From contig CAVOGX010000014.1 of NCBI GenBank assembly GCA_963695505.1, positions 434,001 through 498,000 on the forward strand: DNA of 64,000 nucleotides. The letters run 5' to 3'. The translations under genes and the position numbers were made by a program. The stretch comes from JACSRF01 sp963695505 (GTDB lineage: Bacteria > Chloroflexota > Anaerolineae > Promineifilales > Promineifilaceae). Below, piece after piece: positions 28,741 through 38,397 of the stretch (position 1 is the stretch's first letter; each line of letters opens with the position of its first letter). The notes beneath the pieces were generated by a model. The model worked only from the letters and a program-made list of their open reading frames with translations, made no database searches and was not told the DNA's origin.

Positions 28741-31722
28741 CTAAAATCCTTCCATTTCTGTCAAGTCCGCTACCCCCTGGGGCAGAGCAGCAATGTGCTG
28801 CAGCAGCGCTAACCGGTTAGCGCGCACGTCCGGGTCTTCATCCATGACCAGCACTTCGTCAAAAAAGTGATTGATGGCCGGAACCATGTCACGCAGCGCA
28901 GTCACAAAGGCCGGAAGGGTGCCGTTTTGCTGGCGAACGGCCGTTTCGTAAGCGGCATAAAGATTCTTTTCAGCATCCAGCCCAAAGGCTGCCGGGCGCA
29001 GCTCATAGGCCACGCTTTCCGTGCGGGTAATGCGCACGCAGCGAGCGTAGGCGTCCAATAGTTGGCTCCAATCAGGCTGCTGGCTGGCTTCGTGCAGGGC
29101 AGCGGCGGTTTGCATGGCCGCGTAAGGGTTGTGACCCTGGGCAGCTAAAACCGCTTTGACCACGCTGGCCGGGTAACCCTTTTCGCGCAGAACGCCATCC
29201 AGACGGCCGTTTACAAAACCTTGTACCTCGTCCAGCACCTCATTTCCGGCGGTCAGCGGCAGCAACTCCAATGCCGCCGCCAGCCCGGCGCGTACGTCAA
29301 AAACCTTGCCATTGCTTACCAGGTTTTCAATAATGTGCAGCGCGGCGCGGCGCAGGGCAAAGGGGTCATTAGAGCCTTTAGGTGCCAAACCGGCGGCAAA
29401 CAGACCGGCCAGGCTGTCCAGGCGGTCGGCCAGGGCCAGGGCCAGTACCGGCACCTGACCGGCTGACGGCATTGTACTGCTCGCCAATGGCCTCAGCCAC
29501 GGCGTCAGGCTCGCCGCTGAGCCGGGCGTAATGCGCGCCCATGACCCCTTGCAAGCTGGTCATTTCCACCACCATGTCCGTGGCCAAATCAGCTTTGGCC
29601 AAGGCGGCGGCGCGGGCAGCAACGGCCGTTTCCGCTTCTGACAGCCCCAACATCCCCGCCACCACCGGCGTCAGCTTTTCCAGCCGCCGCGTTTTGTCCA
29701 GCATCGAGCCCAGCTCCGCCTGAAAGGTCAGCTTGTCCAGATCGGCCACAAAATCTGGCAGCCGTTTCTTAATGTCATTTTTATAGAAGAAGGCGGCATC
29801 GGCAAAGCGAGCGCGAATCACGTGCTCGTTGCCGTCCACCACAATGTCCAGATGCTTCTCATCACCGTTGCGCACGGCAATGAAATAAGGCAGCAGCTTG
29901 CCCTGCTCGTTGTACACCGGGAAATAGCGCTGATGTTTGCGCATGACCGCCACCAGCACTTCGCTGGGCAGTTCCAGGAATGCTTTCTCGAACTGACCGC
30001 GCAGAGGGGTCGGCCGTTCCACCAGATTGGACACTTCGTCCAGCAGACCAGGGTCATCGGGAATGATGCCGCCTTTTTCTGCAGCCAGCTTGCCGGCGAT
30101 ATTGGCGATGCGCTCGGCGCGCTTACTGGTTTCCAGCACAATGCCGTTTTTGCGCATGGCAATGGCGTAATCTACCCCATCGTCAATAGGAATCAGGGGC
30201 GAACCTTCGGGGCGCAGGCCACGGCTGGTGCTGCCACTTTGTACCCCGGCGTATGTAAACGGAATGACATCCGGCCCATACATGGCCACAATCCAGCGCA
30301 GGGGGCGGCTGTAGCTGATGTTGGTGTGGTTCCAGCGCATGCTGCGTTCAGAACTTGAGGCTGGCAATAAGCTCCGGCAGGGCGTCTTTGCCAGGACAGC
30401 AGCCGATAGCTGCCCTTCTTCACGCACAACGGCCGTTACGTACCGCTTGCCCCTCTTCCTCTACCACTTCCAGGTCGGCTACATCCAGCCCTTTGCTGCG
30501 CGCAAAACCGATTGCGGCCTTGGTCGGGTTCCCGTCGCGTCAAAAGCGCGGTCGGCGGGTGGCCCTTTCACTACCGTTTCCAGGTCTGCGCTGCCGCCCT
30601 TCCAATTTATGCACCAACACCGCCAGGCGGCGCGGCGTACCCAAAATTTCGATACGGTCGTAAGTCAGGCGCAGGTCATCCAGCATTTCCGGTACCAGCG
30701 TGTGCAGTTGTCGCAGCGCCGATTCCAGATCGTCAACGGGCAGTTCTTCGCTGCCAATTTCCAGCAATAGGGCATGCGAGCATTTCGCTTTGGGCAAATT
30801 GCAGCGGCGGCTTCCACGGGCTGCTCCTGGCTTTCGTCCAATTCATTCAATAATGGATACTCCAGCCGCATCCGCTGCTCCACGTAGAGATCGGCAACTT
30901 GCCGCGCCACGCGGCGCATGCGCCGGAAATAGTTTGCCCGTTCCGTCACGCCAATCGCGCCGCGTGTATCCAGCACATTGAACAGATGAGAACATTTCAA
31001 ATTGTAATCATGGGCGGGCAGCACCAGCCCCGCCTCCAGGCAGCGCTAGAGCTTCCTTGCTCGTAGGTGTCATACACGCTGCGAATGGCGTCTACATCGG
31101 CCACTTCAAAATAGTAGCGGCAGTGTTCGATTTCGCTTTGCAGCAAAATGTCGCCGTAGGGGATGCCGGCGCCGTAATCCAGCTCCCACACGCTGTTGAC
31201 GCCTTGCAGCGCCAGAGCAATGCGGTCCAGACCGTAGGTAATTTCTACGGATACGGGGTCCAGGTTTTGCCCGCCAGCCTGCTGAAAGTAGGTGAATTGG
31301 GTGATTTCCTGGCCGTCGAGCCACACTTCCCAACCCAACCCCCATGCACCCAGGGCCGGGCTTTCCCAGTTGTCTTCGACAAAGCGAATGTCGTGGTCGC
31401 GGGGGTCAATGCCGATGGCTTCCAGGCTTTTGAGATACAGTTCCTGCGGATTGCCGGGATCGGGCTTGAGGATGACCTGAAGCTGGTGGTGCATTTGCAT
31501 GCGGTTGGGATTGTCCCCGAAACGGCCGTCATCCGGCCGAATGCTGGGTTCCACATACACCACATTCCATGGCTCTGGGCCAAGCACCCGCAGCGAGGTA
31601 GCCGGATTCATGGTGCCCGCACCCACCTGCACGTTGTAAGGCTGCTGCACCAGACAGCCCTGATCTTGCCAATACTCTAATAGCCGTAAAATAATTTCTT
31701 GGAAACTTAGCTTTTCACTCAT
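28741..31722 (-). CDS. glyQS: Glycyl-tRNA synthetase, alpha and beta parts apparently fused (several frameshifts)
   Basis: The alpha (GlyQ) part starts at the ATG 31722 and runs through YWQDQGCLVQQPYNVQVGAG, NPNRMQMHHQLQVILKPDPG and LGWEVWLDGQEITQFTYFQQ. A shift near 31048 restores the helical end. At ~30797 the frame passes without an in-frame stop into the beta (GlyS) part (HALLLEIGSEELPVDDLESAL). Further shifts occur near 30535, 30430, 30365, 30350 and 29475; segments such as MRWNHTNISYSRPLRWIVA and the anticodon-binding end (VMDEDPDVRANRLALLQHIA) are plain. Joined length is ~994 residues, close to fused GlyRS of chlamydiae (~1000). Two adjacent genes, with beta starting at a TTG (30797), cannot be excluded. 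Confidence 0.85.
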
Positions 31723-31800
31723 AAAAATTGCCAATTGTCATCGCTGCATTGGTTGTGCAGCAGCTTGAATTTGTTAGGACAGGTTTAAAACCAGCGGTGG

Positions 31801-31809
31801 ATTATATCA
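31801..31809 (-). promoter_or_regulatory. Extended -10 promoter of glyQS
   Basis: The minus strand reads TGATATAAT, an extended -10 (TGnTATAAT), ~80 nt before the glyQ ATG; no -35 match is seen. No T-box fold was recognised in the leader. Confidence 0.5.
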
Positions 31810-31879
31810 TTTAGGCCCATACCCGCCACATGAGGGAAAGGGGTGGGGAATGCCCGCTCCATGAAAAACTATGTCCAGT

Positions 31880-33040
31880 TTACGGCTGTATAATTCCAGG
31901 GTGGGGTTCTCGTAAAAGCTGCCGGGAGAATAGGGTAACAATGGCGGTGGTAGCCAGCACTATGATGCCAAAAACAAGAAACATGCCCCGCCCGCCCAGG
32001 TTTTCCAGCAGCGGGCCACCCACAAACCCGCCAACGGCCGTACCCACACCAAAAACCATTGCCCCAAAAAGCCCCTGGGCCGTAGCGCGCATGCCCTCGG
32101 GGGCATTTTCATCGGCATAAGAAACCCCTGCCAGCCACATGGCCGGGAAAGTCAGCCCACCCAGCAATTGAATCCACAAAACCAGAGCCGGCAGGTTGGT
32201 TAGGGCCAACAACACCAGGCGCAATCCGGTTATCCCCATAGCAAGCAGCAGCAGCCCATAGGCGTGAAAGCGGTGGATGAGCCGGTTGCCAAAGTATAGG
32301 ATGGGCACTTCGGAAAGGGTGGCAATGGTCAGGGCCAATCCCATGGTGGTTTCTTGCGCGCCTAGTTCTTTCATGTATGGGAAGAAGTAATTGTTGGATG
32401 CCGCCACGGCCAATCCGCCGGCAAAAGCCAAAATGAGGAACAATACCCAGCGACGGCTGACCAACAGCCTGCGCACGTCCTTTCCGAGTGGTGCACTTCC
32501 AGCAGCAGCTTCGAAGGTCATCCTCTGGGCGATAAGCAGGGACAAAAAGAAGAATGCCGCCCCACCCCAGAATGCATATTTCAATCCATAGTTTTGGGCT
32601 ACTGCGCCCGCTAGCGGGGCCATGAGGCCAAAACCGATGGTGCCACCCAAGCGGATACGGCCGTACATTGCTTTTTGGGCCCCCAGCATGGTCATGGTGG
32701 CGCTGTCGGCAAAGGAGGAGATCGGGGCAAAAAAAACGTTGAACAAGGCCGCAAACAACAAAACCAGGGCAAAGGTTTGTAAACCGGGAAAGATGAAAAC
32801 GGCCGTTGCCGCCGCCAGCAGCACCATGCTCATAATTAACCGGTGCCGTCCGGTGCGGTCTGCCAGCCCTGTCCACATGGGTGCGCTAACCAGCGTAATG
32901 AGCGGCGTCACGCCCGTGAGCAGCCCGATTTGTGCCCCGTTGAATCCTAGAGATTGATAGTATAGGACCAGGTAGGGGGCCACAAAAGCCACGCCGGCAA
33001 AAAACAAGGCATAAAAAGAAAAGGGCCACGCTTTTTTCAT
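31880..33040 (-). CDS. Major facilitator superfamily transporter
   Basis: 386 residues, about 12 membrane helices. The N-terminal half has the MFS loop pattern WTGLADRTGRHRLIMSMVLL between helices 2 and 3; the arrangement resembles the MFS_1-like/LacY-nucleoside permease group. The substrate cannot be predicted. It follows, by 4 nt, the kinase gene at 33045-33972, so the two are likely co-transcribed. Confidence 0.85.
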   Translation of the reverse strand: MKKAWPFSFYALFFAGVAFVAPYLVLYYQSLGFNGAQIGLLTGVTPLITLVSAPMWTGLADRTGRHRLIMSMVLLAAATAVFIFPGLQTFALVLLFAALFNVFFAPISSFADSATMTMLGAQKAMYGRIRLGGTIGFGLMAPLAGAVAQNYGLKYAFWGGAAFFFLSLLIAQRMTFEAAAGSAPLGKDVRRLLVSRRWVLFLILAFAGGLAVAASNNYFFPYMKELGAQETTMGLALTIATLSEVPILYFGNRLIHRFHAYGLLLLAMGITGLRLVLLALTNLPALVLWIQLLGGLTFPAMWLAGVSYADENAPEGMRATAQGLFGAMVFGVGTAVGGFVGGPLLENLGGRGMFLVFGIIVLATTAIVTLFSRQLLREPHPGIIQP

Positions 33041-33044
33041 GATG

Positions 33045-33972
33045 CTATGCCCAAACGCCTAACCTGGCAAAGGCTTGGTCAGTAAAGAAAGCGATATTTT
33101 CACTTATGGACTGTTCTGTCAGGTCTGCGCGATTAAAGGGCAAAAACCATGCCGCCAGTTCGGCGAAATTGCCTCTGGCCAGGCGCACCAGACGCAGCAC
33201 CGCGCACAAATCCCAATAAGGCAAATGGGAAAAGTCAATAGAAATTAGGCGTTGGTACTCCTGCGTAAAGACGGTCAGAGCTTGCTGGCCAAAAATCCAG
33301 ACGATTTCGGCGCGACTCTTGGCCAGGTCAATCAACGGGTCTCCCCAGGCGGCATCTTCCCAATCGATGATGGCTGCCAGCTTCCTCTCCTGCCACAGAG
33401 TGTTGCCGGGCCAGTAGTCGCCATGCAGCAAGGTGGCGGGGTTGTTAGGGGATAAGGCTCCGGTAGCGGCCAATGCCTCTCGTATGCGGCTGGTGTCAAG
33501 CGCTGAGGTGGCCGGAAACGGCCGTTTCCCCAGCAGCTCCCGCACACCCACACTCACCCGGCGGCAAAAATGAGAAGTCAGCTTGCGCGGCATTTAGGCT
33601 GTGAATGTGAGCTAATTGTTCCGCCAACTGCCGTACGTGTTCTGCCACGTTCAGCGGCGTGAAGGTCATTTCTCCGGCCACGTATTCCAAAACCAGCGTC
33701 TGGCTGGCTTCATCAAGCAGGTAAGGGACAGGTGTGGCTAGCCCTAAAGAATGGGTAAGCTGTAAAAGGCGAAACTCTTTCCTGGCAATCGCCAGTTGGG
33801 CAGGGCACCGCAGGATAAGCTTTTTCTCCTGACCGGCTGATGTGACCAGGGAAACGGCCGTCATGCTTGTAGAAATGCCCCCCTCAAGTGGCCACATGCG
33901 CCGCAGCTTGCTGCCGGGCACAGCCTGCCGCACCAGCTCCTCAACCTGTGATGTTTCTTTAAGTTGGGTCAT
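33045..33972 (-). CDS. APH-family phosphotransferase (one apparent frameshift)
   Basis: About 309 residues joined. The N-terminal part (from 33972) has the kinase lobe with EKKLILRCP, the likely ATP-binding Lys, and TLVLEYVAGEMTF at the hinge. Near 33555 the frame shifts and continues SVGVRELLGKRPFPA, then the catalytic LLHGDYWPGNTLW and IIDWEDAAWGDPLIDLA. It phosphorylates an unknown small molecule; the second kinase of this type in the window. One lost or gained base near GCCGCCGGG explains the break. Confidence 0.83.
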
Positions 33973-33998
33973 TAAAAAGGTATCCTGGGCGGCTAAAA

Positions 33999-34604
33999 TT
34001 AGCCAGAAACGGCCGTTCCTCCCGCTAAACGCCCCACCAACTCATCGAACTCTTCGCGAGTCAGGCCAAAAATCAGCTCGTCAAAGTACCGCCCCTGAGT
34101 AAAAATGTGGCGGCGAATGCGCCCCTCCGCCTGGCAGCCCAGCCGCGCCGCGTGGGCAATCATCGGTTCGTTCGTTTCCAGGCAGCGGATGTTGTACTTC
34201 TGAAAGCGCAGTTCGTGGAACGCGTAGCGCAGCACAATCAGCTTCGCTTCAAAGCCATACCCTCGCCCGCGAAACGGCCGATAAATGCGCGTGCCCGTTT
34301 CAAAAGTGCCGTTCTTATGGTCCATGGAGTGCATATTGATTCCCCCGACCAATTCGCCATCCATCGTTTCAATGGAAAACATGATGCGCTCGTGGCGATT
34401 GCTAAATTCGGCGAACCGTTCTGCAAAAGCGCGCGCCGCATGCTCAGACTTGGGTAAATCCATGCCGTAATTAAGAAAATGCACCGCTTCGCTGTCTGAC
34501 TGTTCTTCCACCAGCCACATATTCGCATCATCTACGTGCATGGGGCGCAGCCTGATACGGCTGCCTTGCCAAAAGTAACTCTTCTTATCTGGTGTTGCGG
34601 TCAT
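33999..34604 (-). CDS. GNAT family N-acetyltransferase (RimJ/RimL-like)
   Basis: 201 residues. The acetyl-CoA-binding region follows the RimJ/RimL pattern: IRLRPMHVDDANMW at the start, PFRGRGYGFEAKLIVLRYAF as motif A, then NIRCLETNEPMIAHAARLGCQAEGRIRRHIF. The target is unknown. It stands upstream of the kinase-MFS pair on the same strand, 26 nt away. Confidence 0.87.
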   Translation of the reverse strand: MTATPDKKSYFWQGSRIRLRPMHVDDANMWLVEEQSDSEAVHFLNYGMDLPKSEHAARAFAERFAEFSNRHERIMFSIETMDGELVGGINMHSMDHKNGTFETGTRIYRPFRGRGYGFEAKLIVLRYAFHELRFQKYNIRCLETNEPMIAHAARLGCQAEGRIRRHIFTQGRYFDELIFGLTREEFDELVGRLAGGTAVSG

Positions 34605-34784
34605 TTGTTACTCCGAATATTGGCGATTGATTTACAAAAACAACCATGCCGGTGCTTGCGGCAAGAAGTATAGCATGTTGCCCGGAATAACCCTTGCCAC
34701 ATGCCTTAAACCCAACTAAACTAATCAAGTAAATATCTCACTCCCACCCCTACCATACTTATCGTCTTATTGAGGAGGTCAATC

Positions 34785-35945
34785 ATGAGCATCACCCCGC
34801 CCCCGCTCACCTTGGGAATTGAGGAAGAGTATCAAATTATCGATCCTGAGACTCGCAATTTACATTCCTACATCAGCGAATTTATTTCGCAGGACGAAAA
34901 ACGCTCCAGCAAGCTGCATCTGAAACCGGAATTCATGCAGTCTCAGGTAGAGGTGGGCAGCCATATTTGCCGCAACATTAAGGAAGTACGTGCAGAAATC
35001 AAGCGGCTGCGCCGGGCAGTTTTTGAAATGGCGGAGGATAATGGGTTGGAAATTGCCGCCGCTTCAACCCATCCTTTTGCGCGATGGGATGAGCAGTCGA
35101 TTACGGAGGGAGTGCGCTACAAGGAACTGCTGGACGATATGCAAGGGGTGGCGCGGCGGCTGCTGATTTTTGGCATGCACGTGCACGTAGGCTTTGGCAC
35201 AGAAAAAGACCAAAAAGATTCCATGATTGCTATCATGAACCAGGCGCGCTACTTCATCCCCCACATTTTGGCGCTGTCTACCAGCTCCCCTTTCTGGCAC
35301 GGCCGAAACACGGGCCTCAAGTCTTATCGCAGCGTTATCTTCGAGAGCCTGCCCCGCACCGGCATTCCCCACTCCTTCATCTCCTACGACGAATACAAGC
35401 ATTATGAAGAAACCATGGCCAAAGTAGGCTCCTTTGGCAAGGGCGACCCGATTGCCAAAATCTGGTGGGACATTCGCCCGCATCCCCGCTTCGACACGCT
35501 AGAATTCCGCATTTCCGACATCTGCACCACGGTAGATGACGCCGTGTGCATTGCCGCCACCTTCCAGGCCGTGGTGGCCAAGCTGCTCAAGCTGCGCAAC
35601 ATGAATATGGCCTGGCGCAATTACCGCCACATGCACATCACGGAAAACAAGTGGCGCGCGGTGCGCTACGGCATAGACGGCGAATTGATTGACTTTGGCA
35701 AGCAGGAGTCAGTGCCCTTTCACTTTTTGATGGAAGAGCTGCTGGAATTGCTGGATGACGTTGTAGACGACTTGGGCAGCCGTAAGGAAGTGGAGCACAT
35801 TCGCCACATTTTGCAGCACGGCACCAGCGCTGACCGGCAGTTGGCGGTGTACCGCAAGCACGGCGGCGACGAGAACCGCGAAGAGGCGCTGAAAGCGGTG
35901 GTGGACCACCTGATTGAGGAGACAAAGCGGGGAATTTACGATTAG
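34785..35945 (+). CDS. Carboxylate-amine ligase, YbdK/GCS2 family
   Basis: 386 residues. LGIEEEYQIIDPETRNL, QVEVGSHICRNIKEV, the HVHVGF stretch in the middle and DTLEFRISDICTTVDDAV near residue 245 identify a glutamate-cysteine-ligase-type (GCS2/YbdK) ATP-dependent ligase that joins an amine to a carboxylate, often making gamma-glutamyl compounds. The ATG at 34785 has GAGGAGGT at ideal spacing; a TTG at 34770 is less likely. It is a single gene on the plus strand among minus-strand genes. Confidence 0.9.
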   Translation: MSITPPPLTLGIEEEYQIIDPETRNLHSYISEFISQDEKRSSKLHLKPEFMQSQVEVGSHICRNIKEVRAEIKRLRRAVFEMAEDNGLEIAAASTHPFARWDEQSITEGVRYKELLDDMQGVARRLLIFGMHVHVGFGTEKDQKDSMIAIMNQARYFIPHILALSTSSPFWHGRNTGLKSYRSVIFESLPRTGIPHSFISYDEYKHYEETMAKVGSFGKGDPIAKIWWDIRPHPRFDTLEFRISDICTTVDDAVCIAATFQAVVAKLLKLRNMNMAWRNYRHMHITENKWRAVRYGIDGELIDFGKQESVPFHFLMEELLELLDDVVDDLGSRKEVEHIRHILQHGTSADRQLAVYRKHGGDENREEALKAVVDHLIEETKRGIYD

Positions 35946-35998
35946 TCGGATTGTCTCATAGTTTTGCAGTCTGGTTTGCTAAGGGCTCAACCACAAGA

Positions 35999-36898
35999 CT
36001 AACTGGCCACGCCAAACAATATGCCTACACCGAGCACGGCCACGGCCGTTCCTGCTATTGCCCGTCCGCTAACCCGCCGCTTGTATACCACAAACTCCAG
36101 GGGGATGAGCAGCACCGGGGGCAGGGCCATCAGCGTGGAAGCGATGCCCAACCGCGCCAGGGAAATGGCAATCAGCGACAGCCAGATACCCAGGAACGGC
36201 CCGGAAATGGAGCCGCCAATCATGGCCCCGAACGCTTTCTTGTTGCGCCACTGGCGCAAGCTGTAGCCCACCTGCCCCTGCAGCGCCGTGATGCCCCACA
36301 GCACCAGCACGGCCACAAAAATGCGGATCATGGTGGCGGACAAGGTAGAAAAGCCGCCCACCAGCCCGTAACGAGCCGTGATCAAGTTGGCCACCTGCCC
36401 CAAGGCGCCTAGCAAGCCCATCAGCAGCCCCTTTTTGTACTGCTTATTTTCTACGGCCGTTCTGCCCGGCTGCTTCTCTGTCACCACCCAGCCTACGCCC
36501 GCTACCGCCAGCAGAATGCCCGCCAATTCCACCACGCTGACCGTCTCGCCAAAGAGAAGCCAGCCAAAGAGGGTGCTGTAAATCGGCACGGTGGACATCA
36601 TCAGCATGGAGAGGCGCGGCCCAATAAGTACGTAGGCTTGAAAAAGAAAAGTGTCGCCCAGCACCAGCCCCAAAATGCCGGAAACGGCCAGCCACCCCCA
36701 GCGGAATGATTCCACCTGGGTGGGAAAAAAGGAGCCTTCCAGAAAAAAATGGCTGATGGACAGAAAGGTGAGAGCAAAGAGCAGGCGACTGCGGTTTACT
36801 ACGGCGGAGCCAATCAGCCGGCCGCTGTAGCTGAAGAACATGGCGGTGAGGGACCAGCAGACGGCCGTTCCCAGGGCAGCTATTTCTCCCCAATACAA
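35999..36898 (-). CDS. EamA/DMT superfamily permease
   Basis: 299 residues, ten membrane helices in two EamA repeats (~1-140 and ~155-299). Each repeat ends in the usual pattern (FGETVSVVELAGILLAVAGV and the matching C-terminal SGRAIAGTAVAVLGVGILF). Such proteins export metabolites or amino acids; the substrate is unknown. Convergent with the ligase gene, 53 nt apart. Confidence 0.88.
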   Translation of the reverse strand: MYWGEIAALGTAVCWSLTAMFFSYSGRLIGSAVVNRSRLLFALTFLSISHFFLEGSFFPTQVESFRWGWLAVSGILGLVLGDTFLFQAYVLIGPRLSMLMMSTVPIYSTLFGWLLFGETVSVVELAGILLAVAGVGWVVTEKQPGRTAVENKQYKKGLLMGLLGALGQVANLITARYGLVGGFSTLSATMIRIFVAVLVLWGITALQGQVGYSLRQWRNKKAFGAMIGGSISGPFLGIWLSLIAISLARLGIASTLMALPPVLLIPLEFVVYKRRVSGRAIAGTAVAVLGVGILFGVAS

Positions 36899-36951
36899 GT
36901 GAAACTCCTCTACACCATAGAATGAGAGGGAATCATAGCGGATATGGGGGC

Positions 36952-36987
36952 AAAAGAAAACGGCCGTTTCGCGGGAAACGGCCGTTT
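36952..36987 (-). terminator. Terminator of the fasciclin gene made from two copies of the genomic palindrome
   Basis: AAACGGCCGTTT occurs at 36958-36969 and again at 36976-36987 with a 6-nt spacer. The two copies pair as a 12-bp stem; on the minus strand TTTTCTTTTG follows. It lies ~30 nt behind the fasciclin stop. Confidence 0.75.
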
Positions 36988-37016
36988 ACATGGAGGAGGA
37001 GAATAAATGTCAGGTG

Positions 37017-37973
37017 TTAGGGAACCAGGACCGTGTCAATGACGTGAATGACGCCATTGGAAGCCTGGATGTCGGTGATAAGCAGCTTGGCGCCAGAGAC
37101 GTCAATGATATTGCTGCCGTCACGGTTCACTGTCAAGGAACGCCCTTCCAGCGTGGGAATGAAATCATCGGTAGCGATCTGGTCGCGGCTGAGGGAGTCG
37201 CCCACCACATGGTAGAGCAAAATGGTGGTCAGTAGTCCTTCAGGGTCGGCCAACAGAGCCTCAATGGTGCCCGCGGGCAGTGCCGCAAATGCGTCATCGG
37301 TTGGGGCAAAGACCGTATAGTCGCCAGGAGCCAGGAAGACGCCAGCTAAATCAGCAGCCGTCAGAGCAGCAACTAGGGTATCGAAACGGCCGTCCGCAAT
37401 AGCAATCTCGGCGATGGTCGGCAGTTCAGACTTTTCCATCTGCTCAGTAGCCTTGGCCGGGGCCGGGCTGCTGGTAGGCACCAGGACTGCATCAATTACG
37501 TGGATAATGCCATTCTTGGCCTGAATATCGGTAATGATAATTTGGCTGTTGTTCACATAGGGCAAACCGTTCTGCAGGTTTACATCCAGGCTGGTGCCTT
37601 GCAAGGTCATCAGGGAATCAGAGGCTAGCACTGCACCACTGTTCTGCGCACCGGCAACCACGTGGTACAGCAATACGTCGGTCAAAGCGCCTTGCGGGTC
37701 AGCCAGGAGGCTTTCTACGGTTCCAGCAGGCAGCGCAGCAAACGCATCATCCGTGGGGGCGAAAACGGTGAAGGTATTATCGGCAGAGGCCAGAGTATCA
37801 GCCAGGCCGGCTGCTTTCACGGCTGCTTCCAGCGTGTCAAAGCGATCGTCGGCAGCGGCAATATCCATAATGTTAGGTTCGAAAGTTTGAGCCGCAGCCG
37901 GGGAAGCGGAAGCGAAGCTCATGGAAAATAGAAATACAGACAATAGGGCTAATACGATTACATGCTTTTTCAT
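37017..37973 (-). CDS. Secreted protein with two fasciclin (FAS1) domains
   Basis: 318 residues. A signal peptide (KK at the start, then VIVLALLSVFLFSMSF, probable cut after AAA-Q near residue 29) is followed by two FAS1 domains (~33-165 and ~183-318) joined by a Pro/Ala/Lys linker. Each has the H1 box (FTVFAPTDDAFAALPAGT), YHVV and the H2-like IIHVIDAVLVP. FAS1 proteins mediate adhesion outside the cell. The two domains are near-copies, so an internal duplication is likely. AAGGAG lies 10 nt before the ATG. Confidence 0.92.
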   Translation of the reverse strand: MKKHVIVLALLSVFLFSMSFASASPAAAQTFEPNIMDIAAADDRFDTLEAAVKAAGLADTLASADNTFTVFAPTDDAFAALPAGTVESLLADPQGALTDVLLYHVVAGAQNSGAVLASDSLMTLQGTSLDVNLQNGLPYVNNSQIIITDIQAKNGIIHVIDAVLVPTSSPAPAKATEQMEKSELPTIAEIAIADGRFDTLVAALTAADLAGVFLAPGDYTVFAPTDDAFAALPAGTIEALLADPEGLLTTILLYHVVGDSLSRDQIATDDFIPTLEGRSLTVNRDGSNIIDVSGAKLLITDIQASNGVIHVIDTVLVP

Positions 37974-38385
37974 TTTTTGTTTCTCCTTGAACAGTTTTTT
38001 TGGCCTACCAGATACCGTGGCTTTTATGCACTGCGTGCCAATTACGGTAGGATGTTTTTAAATTTGAAATAAGGTTACTTTGCCGCGGCTGAGGCATTTT
38101 TCGCCCCTTTCATATCTAATTACGGCCCAGCACGAAACCTGTACTTATACTGAACAAAATATTGACCTATTCTTATCCCTGACTCATTTTTCGCTGTTTT
38201 GTACAGGTTTTGATAGGGGGAATTGGAGACTAGAGGCTGGAGATTGGAGATGGTGATTAATTTTCGCAAGCTGCGTTCGTATAATCTGATCCGACGGATT
38301 TTCCAGAGTTTGAGCCTTCGGATTACTGGTTACCGATTACGGATTACTGGTTTTCGAATACTGATTTCCGACGACGGCCCACGGC
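37974..38385. other. Gap between fasciclin and thiolase genes: promoter region and heptamer repeats
   Basis: About 410 bases with no gene. Near 38130-38165 the minus strand has TATAAG preceded by TTGTTC-like sequence, a possible fasciclin promoter. Heptamer units GGAGACT, AGAGGCT, GGAGATT, GGAGATG lie at 38225-38253. Confidence 0.45.
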
Positions 38386-38397
38386 TTACGGCAAATG
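38319..38397. repeat. Heptamer array at the end of the thiolase gene
   Basis: Units GGATTAC, TGGTTAC, CGATTAC, GGATTAC, TGGTTTT, CGAATAC, TGATTTC, CGACGAC, GGCCCAC, GGCTTAC are in register. The thiolase stop codon (38386-38388) lies in the last full unit. Confidence 0.85.

Noticed and set aside
30665..31024. A separate small gene between the GlyRS parts
   Set aside because: Its translation is simply the C-terminal helical end of the alpha part after a frameshift.
31735..31879. T-box riboswitch in front of glyQS
   Set aside because: No specifier stem, T-box sequence or competing terminator could be found in the short leader.
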